Positions 11,473-25,700 of a DNA stretch of 64,000 nt are shown here, piece by piece. Every line of letters starts with the position of its first letter. Position 1 is the stretch's first letter. The position numbers were made by a program, and so were the translations under genes. Source of the DNA: Meandrina meandrites (lineage: Eukaryota > Cnidaria > Anthozoa > Scleractinia > Meandrinidae); contig OY855913.1 of NCBI GenBank assembly GCA_963693305.1, forward strand, positions 4,415,001 through 4,479,000. Reading direction: 5' to 3'. Below the pieces are notes generated by a model. The model did no database searches, was not told the origin of the DNA, and saw nothing but the letters and a program-made list of their open reading frames with translations.

Positions 11473-13895
11473 TCAAATGTCGGCATCAAACTGCTTTTTG
11501 AATTTCTCTCCGAACTCCTGGGCCAACTGCTTAAAGGCGAGTACCACATTATCACTTTCCGGTCCCAGCTCTTCCAGCGAACAACTGCGAAACAGGAGAG
11601 GAAGTCAAATTACTTTCATATATTTTTTGCCAGCAATTTTTACGTATTGTCTTATTCCTTACAACTTTTCACTCTTTAAAGTGTAAGGTATAATTCGCCA
11701 AAGAAAAGAGAAAATATAGAATCCCAAGAGTGTAAGGTACAATCCGCCCCAAAAATGAGAAAAATTTAGAACTCTAAGCATTCCTGAGGGTCTGGATGGG
11801 GCGTTACAAATATCAGTTGTCAGTTAAAATTATGGCCATTTGTCAGTTATCAGTTAAATTTTAGGCCATTTGTCAGTTGTCAGTTAATGGACTATTAATA
11901 ATTAACCATATAGCTTAATTATTAATTTTTGACCCAAAATGTAGCTAACATTCAGAATGTAAATTATATCATTTATATTAAATTTTGGTGCTGAAATAAT
12001 TGCAACTCCAGGCGGCTTTTTTTTCTATACGGCCTTTTAATCAAGGCAAGTCACTACTCTAGGCCACACAAACTTCTGCTCCAGGGAGTTACTCCCTTGC
12101 ATAAGCTATATAGGTATGTGTGGCCCCAAAGCCAAAAGGTATGGTTTTCGAGCCCTTTTGGTGTGAAATAGGGTATAGATTATTACCATTTGGGTCTGAA
12201 ATAGGGTATGGTTTGTGCACTCTAGTTAGCAACGTTTGGAAGAAACTATTCTTATCGTTCTTATCATGCACCCCTTGCGAAGTGTAAGTTAGGAATATGA
12301 GGCCCTTGTTAATTTTTAGGCAAACCGAAGCAGTTCCTGGATACAATGTGGTCTGAAATAGGTTATCGATTTTGGGGTCAGATCTAAAATAGGGTGGGGG
12401 AAATGGTATATTTTGGTCTAAAATAGGGTAAAGGGGTTTCTTGAAACATGCCGCACACACCCCACACAAATTAAAGAGTATCCCCCGGGCTCCTGCTTGC
12501 CGAGCCCAAAATTCCTTTCCAACAGTTAGCCAATCAAAACTAACCTTCAAAATATTAAAAACAAACAAATATGGGAAGAGGTCTTTATTACGATTAATTT
12601 GATTGGGTTTTGTTTAGCAATGCCTCGATGGTGATTGGCCTAGATGAAATCGTCGGAAAGGAATATTGCACTCGGGCTAACGCGTCTATTACAGGTACTT
12701 ATTGAGAAAGAAGTAGCGACAATAAAACTACTGTGTGAGAGGCTACATTGCAAAAACAAAAAATATATGTATTCCCTCAAGTTTAATTTTCAATCAGGTT
12801 ATGGGTCATACGGTAAATTGTTAACGAAATATGACACTCTACCGTCCTGCTGCTAAGATCTAGCATAAAACATGCATTTATTGGACGAAAAGAGTCATAT
12901 AATGTTATTTACAACGATCTTTTGTGGATATTAAGAACAAACAGTCTTGTCAGTTGCCAGAAAAACTCACTACAAATGTCAGTTGTCAGTTAAATTTTAG
13001 GCGATATGTGAGTCAGTTGTCAGTTAAAATTTTGGCCATTTGTCAGTTGTCAGTTAACCCCATCCAGACCCTCATTCCTTGCTGACTTCTTATAAAGTAA
13101 CTCAAATTGCATAAACAAGTATTACCTGATTGATTTAATGGCAAGGCAGAAGTCTTTCAGCAAAAAGAAGACCTCACCGGCCTTGATTCTACGAAATAAA
13201 CATTATATACATGAACAAACAATGCTTTAACTAATTTAATTAGGGAGTAAAGAGAAGTCCCTCTTTCGATTACAATTAGCAAGCGACCAGATGAGAGGAC
13301 TGAAATTTAGGCTGCTAGAGAAAAGCTAACGGTTCAGATGACTGGTCGCCCGATAAGCCCGTATTGGCACACTGAGAATTAAATTATTTATGACTCACTT
13401 ACCCATTCTCATTCTCAAGAACTTTACAGGATCCGTGCTTAAAGAAATCAAGCGCATAGGCGTTCAAGTGTTGAACACGACCGACCGAGTTATATTTCTT
13501 CAGGGGAAGGGTGGGAACGACATTCATGTCCGTGTAAACATCTTGACGAACAATCTGAAAGAGAAAATAACAGCTGTTTTCGTCCCTTAACTCAGATTTA
13601 AAACTATCTTAAATTTCAATATTAAACGCTAGATTTTTGAAGTCGTCAGCTTGCGGTGAATGATATGGAACCTTAGCTTCTCTATAACGGCTATTGGGAT
13701 AAAACGAAAAAATCAAAGAGTTAATAGAAGGAAATTAATACTGCAAATAATATGAAATGAGTAACATTCATTAACTTATAAGGATACATTTCATTCTGAT
13801 TGTTGTAATTTTAGGATCGAGGGCCACTAGATTTTCAGATGACATATTTTCAAGTGTCAATGAAAGTTAATGAAAGTTGATTAATATCATCTAAT

Positions 13896-13934
<39 letters not shown>

Positions 13935-16749
13935 TCCCTGAATTATAATAGTCATCAGTTTTACACGAAAAATGGCAGCAACTTAGTTCCTAAACAAAAA
14001 TGTGTCGTATGTGATGGCTTGAGAAAATTGTCACCTTCAACAAATGATCAATTGGTTCACGATGGCCTTCTTCATCGTCTTCTTCATCACTCTCAGGTTC
14101 TTCTTCATCATCTTTATTTCCAGTCGCGTCGTCTTCGCCTCCCTCGTCGCTTTCGCCGCTACCAGAGTTCTTACTTCCTTCGGTGGCACTACTTCCTTCC
14201 ATTTCTAGGCCGACTGATGCACTCTGGTTTGAAGCGTGCAGCTGTAGGTCTGAGTTTCCTGACAGTGCAGCGAACGACGAGCAGGCGGAGTACAAAATGG
14301 AAGACTGCGCAAGGCTTTTGATGGTTTCTTGCTCATCAAGGTCGGTAATGCTCGCCTGATCTGGAAATTCTACAACAGAAAACAACAGAAAATTACATTA
14401 ACCAGTGAAGCAAATGTCAATATGTGCGACTGTGTGAGTATCTTTCTCACCAATGGCAGATAACGGTAGTTTGTTTTCCTTTCCCCGGTCCTTTTCAAGT
14501 TCCGCAGCGACGGTGGCGAGATATTGGCTAAAGACATCAGTAACCTGACGGTTGTAATCTTGAAGCGCTTCGGCAAACTCCGAAGGGAGATCCTCCAAAA
14601 TTACCTGGAGAGTTTAATTTATAAGAAAAAAAAGTAGGAACGAGGAAAAATAAAAATATGCATTGCGGTATGTGAAGGTACACCGAAGGTATTTTTGTGG
14701 ATTTTTAAGCTACGGGGCTTAACACGCTGATTATAACCAATTGAAAAAATTTATCCGGCAAAAGACAAGTCTTAAATGTTGCAAGCTCCTGTGGAACGCG
14801 CAAAATAAACTCAACAACCAATGGGAAAGACAAGAAAGAGCCTTTCTCCGATCTTTCATTACCAGTTTACCTTTACTTGAAAAAATGTAGGCTACATTTT
14901 AAGCTCTTTTAAGAGTAAACTAGTCAGACAAAATCCTCCCAGCTGAAGGCACGCTTACTTTTGAGGTCGGACACAAGTGGATCCTTCGCTTGAAACTGGC
15001 GTGAAGGAATCTTCTACCAAACAAATGGCTTAGAACAAGCACCATTTTCCTCATGACGTCTTCCGAAAATTCGTCTTTAGCCATGAAAAGGAAACAAAAC
15101 ATATAATAGCTAGATTTAAATTTCAATGCAAGGCAACCTATTCCACGTTAAATTTAAAGACGGTAGGACAGGATAGAGACGCAGAAATTACCGCTAGAAA
15201 AGGAAACGGAAAAGAGAATTGGGATAGCGGTTCGGGAAGCCCCCCTCCTCGTCCCACGGCGCGTCCATTTCGTCCGTTCACCACAGCCTGTGAACCGGCC
15301 TTAAAAGGCGAATTTGCAAGTTTAATCTCATTGTAGATGGCCTTACCATCTGCTCCTGGTTGGCAAAGATCATGAAAGAGACCGCGTTGTAGAAAACTGA
15401 CCAAGACATAGTTGGAAGGCTCATGGTAGTGAAGATGGGTAGCAAGTCCGGCCATTTCCTGAGGAGCTCCGCTTTCTTTGTTTATTAGACCCTGAAAAGT
15501 AATGATCAATGAAAAATGAAAAGAGGGTCGCCACTCACTTGTAACACAAAATGAGAATTGGCGGACAAAACCCGTTTAGGGTCATTACAGGCCGAGCTTT
15601 GCTGAGCAACACTCGGAAATTTCCGACTTTCGAAAATTGCACGCAACATAGGCCGAGATGAGCTAGGCTGAACTCGGCCAATTTCGGCCTGTATTACGTG
15701 AAATTTTCGGCCGTGGGTTCAAGTCGCAAATGGCCGAGTTTAGCCCAGCACATCTCGGCCTGTATTGCGTGTGATTTATGATGGTGGGTTCAAGTCGGAA
15801 ATGGTCAAGTTTTGCCCGACACATCTCGGCCTGTATTGTGTGGGATTTTCGATCGTGGGTTCAAGTCGGGATGTGTCGGGCTGAACTCAGCAGATGTTGA
15901 GGGCTAAACTCGTCCATTTCCGTTTTGAGCCTACGGTCGACAATTACACATATACAGGCTGACCTGTGCGGGGCTTCACTCGACAATTTCCGTTTTGAAG
16001 AAAGCGGGGCCGTAAATTTCACACAATGCAGGTCGAGGCTTGAGGGGCTTAAGTCGGCCATTTCCGACTTGAGCCCACGATCGAAAATTAAGCACAGTAC
16101 AGGCCGAGCGGTGAGGGGTTAAATTCGGCCATTGCCGACTTGAATGTACAGTCGGAAAATGTATACGATAAAGGCCAAGATCTGCGGAGCTAAACTCGGC
16201 AATTCCACACAGTACATACAGGCCGAGCTGTGCAGCTATCTCCGACTTGAGGGGATTTGAGGGGCTAAACTCGGCTATTTCGTATATTTCGTTTCTCGTA
16301 TAGTAGGCAATTGCACACAATACAAGCCGAGATTTGAGAGGCGAAACTCGACCATTTCCGAATTGAACCGAAGGTCAAAAATTGTGCACAATACATCGCG
16401 AGGGCTGAAGTCGGTCATTTCCGACATGAACCCACGGTATGCCCGAGGCATCAGCTTTCTAGATTTAGGCCACAGGGAGGAAACTATTGTAACGTCTTAT
16501 TATTATAGGAACTTCATCAAAAAGCTACGTATGGTGTGTGAGCCACAATACGAACGTTAACTAAGCCCCCAAAGGCCTTCAAAGCGGTGAACAGATGTCG
16601 AGTTTTTTCTGCTAGATGGCAGGGAAAGTGTTTTTGCCACTCACCAATCTAGCAAGGAGCTCGACGCTAAAGAGAAAGTGCTTCTTGATTTGACTCTCCA
16701 TCTCGGGACGTTTTCGGCAGATGAACGGGTGAGACAGCAGTGCTAAAGC
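11473..16749 (-). CDS. DDX60: DDX60-like exons 32-39: C-terminal domain with acidic insert
   Basis: Exons: 16645-16749, 15347-15491, 14959-15074, 14451-14604, 14035-14369, 13403-13554, 13126-13188, 11473-11584; residues 1486-1878. Family sequence is clear: [66 protein letters not shown] and the terminal [17 protein letters not shown]. The large exon 36 carries a Ser/Gly then Asp/Glu-rich stretch (about residues 1715-1762). I do not recall this in vertebrate DDX60, and it accounts for part of the extra length. The last intron holds a 1.29-kb transposon (11787-13072). Confidence 0.9.
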
Positions 16750-19700
16750 CTGGAAATAAAAGCAAGAACACATCAATATAAACTCAGGCCCGCAGCCAGG
16801 TTTTTGCAGGGGGGGGGGGGGGGGGGTGCGCATGAGCGCCTCCAGCACTTAATCCCGAGGACTGCAGGCGTGAGAACGTAGGGGGGTGTGGAGGTATCCT
16901 CCCCCAGGAAATTTTGAAAAAATAGGTAATCTTAGACAGCATTTCGTGCGTTTTGAAGACAGTTTGTTAGGAAACAAGGCAGGTAAAAGTGAAGGTCATT
17001 AGGTATAATGTATCATTGAAATTAACCTAGAATCACACAATTTGGTCCAAAATATACCACACGATCTTTAAATACATAGTGGAAATAATCGAAGCACAGG
17101 AATACCATTTTTCTCACAACAAGCGGACTTCCAAGGCTCGTGGGGGGGGGGGGGGGGGAGGGGAGTTGCGGACGCACCCATCGCACCCCCCCCCCCTTCC
17201 CTACGGCCCTGTAAACGTCTATTCTGTCTTTTTCGCATGTTACTGATTAAGTGGACTGATGTAGCGTGTAACGCAGGATCAAGCATTCTTGCCACAAACC
17301 TTTGTGAGCGCATCTTTCTTGTCGTCCCCTTTTGACGTCATCAAGAGCAGGCGCAGTACCAGCGACACGTTGATAGGGAAGTTCCCGACGAGCTTTGGGA
17401 TGTTAGCTGTGATCAGGCGTTGAACCTTACGGTAAGGAACTCCAAAAAACACAACATTCCCCACCGGGTCAAAACCTCTTCGACCCGCCCTGCCGGACAT
17501 CTAAAAGTAACAAGTTAGAAGGCTATCAATTTTTTTAGAATCGCAAGTCGTTTTTATCCTCCCAACATAGGACAAATAATTGTGTTCGCCAAGGTTGCTC
17601 AAAAAGGAATTTTGAAATTTTAAGGATCCATTGTCACAGTTCATTAGATTTGCGTCACTCGTTAGTCTCGTCGTAAAGCGTTAAATTTTAACTTTGGGGA
17701 GTTAGCAAATAATTTCGTAATCTGTGACCTCAACGAATGGTCCACATATATAACATGGCTTAAACCAGCTTTTCACAAGAATCTGCTTTGTTTTATGCGG
17801 CTGCTCTGAGTTTTTAATGGCCAAAAATAATATTGTCTGAGTGTATATATTATTCAAATCATCGCCTTAAAGTATAATTCATGAGCAAAAGAAGAGCACA
17901 GATTCAAGGGATATCCCTGCTGAGCGCACATCCACACGAGGCTGAGGATGTCCAAAGTATTGCTATTCAAACTTGGACGCCATTTATGCAAAGTGTCTAT
18001 AAATCTTCAAATTTCACACTTTATGTCAATTTCACAAGACCAGCATTATGCTGGACCACTCCTCGTCACACCGCTTTGATTTGATTTGACAATGACAAAA
18101 TTTAAGACTGCTCGCTCACCTGTCTGTACTGCAGTGAGTTTAAGAAGGGCGAGTCTCCGGCAAACACGACTGTCTTGCAAGGCATGTGAATACCAAGTGC
18201 CAACGTTCCTGTTGCTGCGACGACCTAACGAGTCAGTACAACCACGTGAGCTGGTCCCAACTGGACTGTCACTCTCTTGTGAGAGAGACTGGGGGCAAGT
18301 GGGATGTGAACATGCATTAGGGGAGACATTTGCCTTGCGATATATTCCTACTGGTCATATTGTAACGTTTCCTCTGGCTATTCTCGCTCTAAATATCAAA
18401 TCTACGTAGGTTAAAGAAGGAACTGTTAGAAGCCATATTGATGTCTTGACAGCTCGAACCGATATCAGTTGTCAAAGGATTAAATCCATGTCAACTTAAG
18501 GAATGGAATACAAGACAAACCACCTAAGCCTGGCTGGGTGTATGTTTTCATTTACAAGTCTTCAACAGTGGCAATCCTGTGTAAATTTTGACGTCAAATC
18601 ACTCCAAAATGGCGTCATACATTTTGTAAAAGTCCGCCATCTGGGATGTCAAACTGTTTCAAGAAATCTTCAAAATTTGATTAAAAAAAAAACAATGGAA
18701 AAATAACAAGAATAAAAAAAATTCTCATAAAACCAACGTCTTATTCAAACAGAAAATGAAGTCAAAAACACCACCTTCCGGTAACACTCCCTCCAAAATA
18801 TGGAAACTTTAAATCACGTGACCGAACAATTGACAAATCAAAGAGACGTCCCTTTAATATTTAGGAAACATCACGATTCTAACCTGAAGATATTTCTCCC
18901 TGAATAGCATTTCTACGCAGCAGCGTCTTTTGTTGTTAAGTCCAGCGTGATGGTAGCTGACTCCTCGTTTCAAGGCACGCTTAAACATGTCTCTGCTATG
19001 AATGAACCATACGCGACCCATTATCTTGTTTAAGTCCTACCAAATGAAAAACAGATCCAGTGTTGAAATTGTGTATTATTAAATTGTTTCTATCGACAAA
19101 ATCTTTGTGAAATAAAGGGAGGAAGAGACAATACACATTTGAAAATGTTGTTCTTGAATGCGGTTTTGAGGCTATTACAGTCAAACCACGCAGTGGAAAC
19201 CGCGTTTTAAAAAATTTGCTCTGCAAGTTGCAGCTTATGTCTTCAAAGCGCAGTCCCCAGATTGGCTATTTGATCCCAACCTGTCGCTAATTTCCCATTC
19301 CACCATAGAGCAACTATATTTTTAACTGTTTTACACAGAGGTGGTACTGATTTTAATACGAAAAAAAACATGAAACCCAAACTTTTCAAACCTCAAACGG
19401 AACTTGGCAACTTGATCGAGCAAATTTGAATTCGAAGTCTCAAGTTGCTTTGAGCAAACTGTCAATCAATATTGGGACATTGCGCAGCAACCTCGAAAAT
19501 TACACACAAAACAACACCTAACGTTACACTGTAATACTTTTTTGGAGTATTTTGTCAGTTCATTTACTGTTAAATTGGTACACTAAACGGGAATTTTACA
19601 ACGCTGACCATCAAAACTGTTACCTGCCTTGACATTGTCGACACACAGTTAGACAATGACGGTTTTGAAAGAGACGAACAAAACTAACTTTTGGGATAAA

Positions 19701-22700
19701 ATGCAAGAACCGTCAAACTTATTACTTTCCGGTACCTCTTTCCCAATTCCATGTGTAAACGCCAATGTACATTCTGGTAAAGGTTCATTCAAAGCTGAAA
19801 AGTCTTCCTCATCTTCTACTTGGTTGCTCAATCTGATGAGAGTTCAAAGCAATAATGCCAGCGTTACAAGGTCCAACATCGTTCAACATTTTTTGCTCGA
19901 TGTTTTTAATATAATGTCCTTCACTGGCTGAACCTAACAACTTGCTCCGTTCTTGGACGAAAAACACCCTTAAACACGTTGACAGCCTCTTCTCAGTGTT
20001 CAATTTTTCAACAGCTCCAGACATTAAGAGACGGTCTCTGTAATTTCGGTCTGGTCGATCTGGCTTGAAAAATAGATTTCGCTTATTTCTTGTGTGTTGC
20101 AAGACGTTCATGTACTTATAATAAAACCACAATCCGCTTGACCAGATTATTTATTTTTCCCGAGTTTTTAAGGATTTTGCATTAGGCCCTTCGTCCTGAC
20201 GAGTACCTCAAAATGGCAGCAAACATGAAGATCGTCGAAATTTGGCAAGTTTGCCCAGCTATAAATATTTCAATAAGACGATACCGCAAGGTTTCTTTCT
20301 GTAGTGACATTGTCTTTTGTATCTACTTTTCGGCTGCGTTGGTTTGACTCAAATAGACGGTCTCACTTTTTTCAAAAATAAAGTTTGAATCTGATCCGTT
20401 TTCCAGTGTTTCATCAAGGTGTGTGATAGGGGTGTCGTTAATGTCTTGCTGCTGGCTTGATTCGAACTCAATGTTCATGAAAGTCGGTGTGATAAATCAA
20501 AGAGACATAATATAACTGGCTGTGGTGTTTGTTTGGTACAGAAGTTATTCGTTTTTGTTTAATTTATCTTGAAAGTTGTGGTAAATTTAAGCCCTGACAT
20601 TGGTCGTTACGGGCACTCGTTTGGGTGAACCGAAAATCCTTAAAAACTCGAAAAAAATAAATAATCTGGTCAAGCGGATTGTGGTTTTATTATAAGTACA
20701 TGAAAGTCTTGCAACACACAAGAAATAAGCGAAATCTATTTTTCAAGCCAGATCGACCAGACCGAAATTACAGAGACCGTCTCTTAAACTTTGTATCGCT
20801 GAAGTGCGGAGGAGACGCAATTATTAGCCTCAATTTACTACATTTCTAGTTGTAATTCCATCATCTGCGGTATGGGTTACTATGTTTCCACCAGAATGGC
20901 GAAACTTCTTAATTATTTGTAACGCTCTAATTAACGGAGAGATGAATTCCATAATGTCAGCAATTTATAGGGCTTTTAATGAATGCAGTATATTTTAAGA
21001 AAAACAGCATTTACCTCGTTGCATATGTATCGAATATGCAACTGCTCTTAAATTTATATTTACTATATAAATTGCTTTGCTGGAGACGCACGAAAATGGC
21101 AGAGTTGGCGGCGAAACATCTTACGTGGAATGAGGCAAAAGGCACTGCACAAAATAGGGTTAGGTGGCGCGCGCTAGTTGAGGACCTATGTTCCACTTAG
21201 GAACGAAGAGGATTAAGTAAGTAAGTATATAAATTGCTTTAACTATACCTTTGGGCTTTTTCTTTCTCTGTTTCATCTCTTGTCCTTTTCAATCTCTTTT
21301 CAGCCTTTGCTTGCCTTTTCTCTGCAACTTTTAAGTTTCTTTTGCCGCTCTTTGCCCTTAGGACTTCCTCTCGTTTTTCAAATTCCATTGTCATACGCTG
21401 CGATAGCATTTGGCAGAAGAAACGATCAAAGCTGTTATAAGATAAACATGACAAGACAAACATTAACCTCGCTGTCCCTCGGCGTTTTCAGGAGATTTCG
21501 ACATTACGGTACGTTCGTAGGCTCGATTTCCGCAGTCCTCTTGAAACAGCGGCTGACGAGCGAGCGAGATGCATTCTCTATATTTATTCTTAAGAGCCCG
21601 GAGATTAACATTTGAGATTTGAAGCTTAAAAGCCATATTAACTAAAATGAACAGCATTTTATAGCGACATGTTCCACGAGTGCTGTGACTTTTGGCTATG
21701 AACAAATCTGAGGAACCCTAATATCAACGCAGTAACGCACATACACCCCTTTCCGATTCTTGCCTTGCGGAGAGCAGGCGGCTGTACACGGGCTATCAAG
21801 TTTAATGGTTTTATCTTTGGCATTTGCATTACCTAAACACCAGGGCTGGCAGCTTATCTTGTGCTCTGAGTTGGTCAATGAGTTTTGGGAAATTTTTGTA
21901 GATGAAGAATTGACCAGACGAAGGCATTCCTAGTTCGCCCCATTCTTCTTCAATTGAGGCCTGCTTCTCCATGCAAACGGAATTCAATGACTGAATGACG
22001 GATTGCACCTGAGGGGATAAATGATTTAAAAAAACTCAGTTCAGTCTTGCAGATCTGGCATTCTGGTAAAATTAACCAAGCCCGCGATTTTCGAAGATGT
22101 TGGTAAGTAACCGAAATTACGCATGATGTATGACGTGGCAAGCATAAGTTTCTGCAGTTTACTGAACGGGAATTCCATCGCTAGATTTAGATTCTACGTA
22201 ACCCAACACCATGAAGTTGCAAGAAAATGAATATTGACCTCACTTTACTAAAAAAAAAAACTAACAGATGACTGTAACGGTACTTTTGTAAAATATTACA
22301 ATCATGATAGGTACTGATATTATGTAAAAAGGCTTAAAAAATTTACTGTTTTACCTCCTTTAGCTGTGTCTCGTCGGCCCAGGACTTGAATTCTTTTTTG
22401 AGCTCATTTTCGTACTGCCGAGCATTGCTCTTTGGAATGAACTTACTTTCCAAGAAATATTTCTCTGGAGAAAGTTTCTGCAAAATACGTTTAACAATTA
22501 CACTTGAAGTTCGCGCTGTTTCTTCTCTTTTTCTTTTCTTTTAATTTTTTTCTTGACCTACTCAAATCATTATTCAAGGTTTCATAATGAAATTTCCCGT
22601 CAATTTGCAAGCACCGCTTCTTTTGAAATGGCGTGACCTAAACGATTATAAATCGGATGAGTTTGTTCCACTGCAGATGTTTGGTAGCTGTTCAACAGAA

Positions 22701-25700
22701 ATACCCTAGACACCTAGGCCGAAAGCTTTTCCAGTTATCAAGCTCGAGCAGAAGTTCGTTTTCAAGTAGGTTTGAAGTATATTATTTTATATTACTGATT
22801 GGTCTAACTTAGCCATGAACACGTGACCCACCACAATTAAAAGAATAAAACAAATACTGTCTTTTCTACGATTTGCGCCTTTATGGGTTATCCACTTACC
22901 TGCAGTGATTCTTTGTCGGGCCAGTGTTTAATCATGACATCATACAGTTGGAGAGTTTCTTGAGGTGTGAGAGCCATATCACCTGGAAAACCATTTTCCT
23001 GCAGCTATGTTTAAACAAAAGACATGTACGTTTGCAGTTAAGTCATAGACGACTTGGCACTTGCTACACTTGTAAAAGTTCAAGGGGAATGCTGAATGTT
23101 TCGTTCTTCTAGTTTTGTTAACACATTTAATGATAAAGTTCGTACCCAGGAAATTGCCGGAAAGGTACAACAAAATATACACAAAGGATGAGAAAAAATG
23201 TCTAGGTCGTTGAAACAAGGGCTTAATCTTTTAGCAGTGTGTGATTGATTGATTTAATTAATTAACTACGTACACTGCATTCAGCTCATCTGAAAGATGT
23301 CGTGGGGTACCATTCATATAATAGACTTTAAAATATTAACGAATAATTCTAGGTTACTAGATATGGAATAGTCCCTTTTTAGCACAATATTCACAGTAAA
23401 CGACTTTTTCACTCTTTCGATTACCCTACACATGATAGTAAAACTAACAATTTTAGATTTATGTGATCGCTAACCTGTTTTGGTCCGAGCTGGGCACAAG
23501 GATGAAGTCTTGCAAACTCCTCTGTGCTTTTAACGTCATAACTATTCTCATATTTCTCCGTCTTTGCAGAGAACTCGCCGTTACTGGGACTTGGAAGGTA
23601 GATACTCTTTTCCAGATCTGAGTATCTCACGTCACAGGTAACTTAAAAACAATCACAGAAAATGTTAACAGCCTAGCTATACGCCGGCTGTCAGTAATCC
23701 AGGATCTTAGAGAGAACATAGGTATCACTGATTCAGGAAGCCTCCGAATATGACTGCCTCTCAGTCTGGGGTCTAATTTCCAAGAAGCTGGGCTACAGAG
23801 ACCAGGAAATCTAACAGATAGGTAGAAAATGTTGAAGGAACTGAGGAAAAACATTGATACACATGCATATTATGTAGACCTTTTTCACCTCAACTTACAA
23901 TAAATTCCAAAACTAGCATGATTTTGAACACGTGACGGGTGTAAAATAGCAATAAATTCTCACCGGGAGGCCTCACTGCCAAATGCCCCAGGCTGAGATA
24001 AGATATGGGAAGAGGCAGGCCTGGAGGCGAAAAGGTAAGGGAACATCGCTGCGGGGAGGAGGGTGGGGCGACCATCTGATGTCTGGCGTCCGTTTTAACG
24101 AACAGGGAAATAAACAGGCGACTAAACTAGCGTGAAATTATACATAACGGACTCCCTTACGGATATACATACAGGAGTGGGGCGATATATGAACAACTGG
24201 GATCTAAAAGGAATTAAGGGCGTTTGTGCTTGAGGACTCCCAGTGAGAAGAGCAAACGTTCTACACCTCCTTATGTCTATTATAAGACCGGAGCAGTAAT
24301 GTTACTTGTCTCTAATTCTGGCGAAAGCTTTCATTTGGGCGCTTGGGACGGAGTTTACGTGTTTACATTCCAAATCCCACTCCCTTCGCAAATAAAATGA
24401 TTAATTAATTAATTAATTAATTAAAAGTAATACTCAGTTACCTAGCCTGATCCTGTATGAATCTCTCAGCTTGCCACTGTCTTGTTTATCTTGCTGTTCA
24501 CGGAAGTCTTGAGCAGCTTGCAACCACCTGTAATGGAAAGCAGTCCATTACATAAAAATGAGTGTAATTTTAGCTATCACGAGTGACGGGAAACCTCATT
24601 AAAAACTGCGGTAATATGCATATTAAATTAAAATGTTGCTAATGAAAATTGTCAAAAAGTTCACATCAAAAGCACATGGTTTAAAAACCTCTTAACAATC
24701 TTCTACTCGACTCTTACCCCATCAAGTCATGAGGATTTCCAATGGTTGCTGACAGCGCCAGGAAAGGACAGCGAATCAGAAGAAGAAGATGTTCCCACAC
24801 TTCTGCCCCAATCTCTTGACCGAGACAGTGAACCTACAGTTGAAAGGCACGAAAGCCAATAAAAGTTGTTATCACTCTGCATCTCTTATTCACTGATTCA
24901 CTGTGCATCCTGAGGTGATGATAGAAACTAGACATCATTACCTCATCGAAGATCACATATTTGACATTCTTTGTCCAGTCTTGTCTGCGAGGCGAAAGAA
25001 AAAGTATCTCTAGACACTGAGGAACTGTAACAAGGATCTGTCGGCAAAAGAAAATGAGTACGTGAAATTAAAAAGACGGCAACAATAACTTTCCACAATG
25101 TAAGGCAAAAATGAAGTAAATTTCAACCATATGATAAGTAAACCCTGCGTCGTGCCAAGTGGCAAATACCACAGGAGCGTATCCCGGTTTCTGTAGCTTT
25201 ATAAGCGACTAGGAGTATCTCTGCTCCCCCCTGGGTGGCAAGCTAGTCCATCGCAGGGTTACCCCCAGTATTATTTTTCCGGTACCAATTTGCACACTTG
25301 GATGGAGCCGGAGGCATAGTGATGGTAACGTGTCTTGCCTACGAACACAACACAGTGACCCCAACCACGGCTTGAACATGAACCGTTCGATCCAGAGTCC
25401 AGCGCGCTGACCATTAGGATACTGCGCCTCCCTAAAATTGATTTAATGTTTTTAAAGGAACAACTGAAGGAGAAAAAAAAGATGATTGTTACCTGTAATA
25501 ACTAAAGCCGTTGGTTCTCAGATTCAAGTCAAGTTACCTGGGAGTTTAATGTATTGAAACGATAATCCCTAGTGAAGACTCCGTACACTGCTCTGCCCTC
25601 TGGGAGTTGTTTACGGTGAAAGCGAGCATAGATCGTGGCAACAACTTGATTTACTAAAGGCTAAAAAAGAATGTAGTCATGTAATATCTGCATACATTAA

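Noticed and set aside
12089..12568. 159-codon minus-strand frame
   Set aside because: It lies inside the hAT-like element in an intron and reads through TCTGAAATAGGGTA-type repeat units.
19809..20132. 107-codon minus-strand frame overlapping helicase exon 28
   Set aside because: Part is the inverted end of the TTAA element and the rest is intron in the wrong frame; only 19736-19832 fits the protein.
22900..22982. Short version of helicase exon 24 starting after the CAG at 22983
   Set aside because: It puts the exon out of phase with exon 23 and gives a stop; the ACATAG acceptor after 23004 restores phase and a conserved GFP motif.
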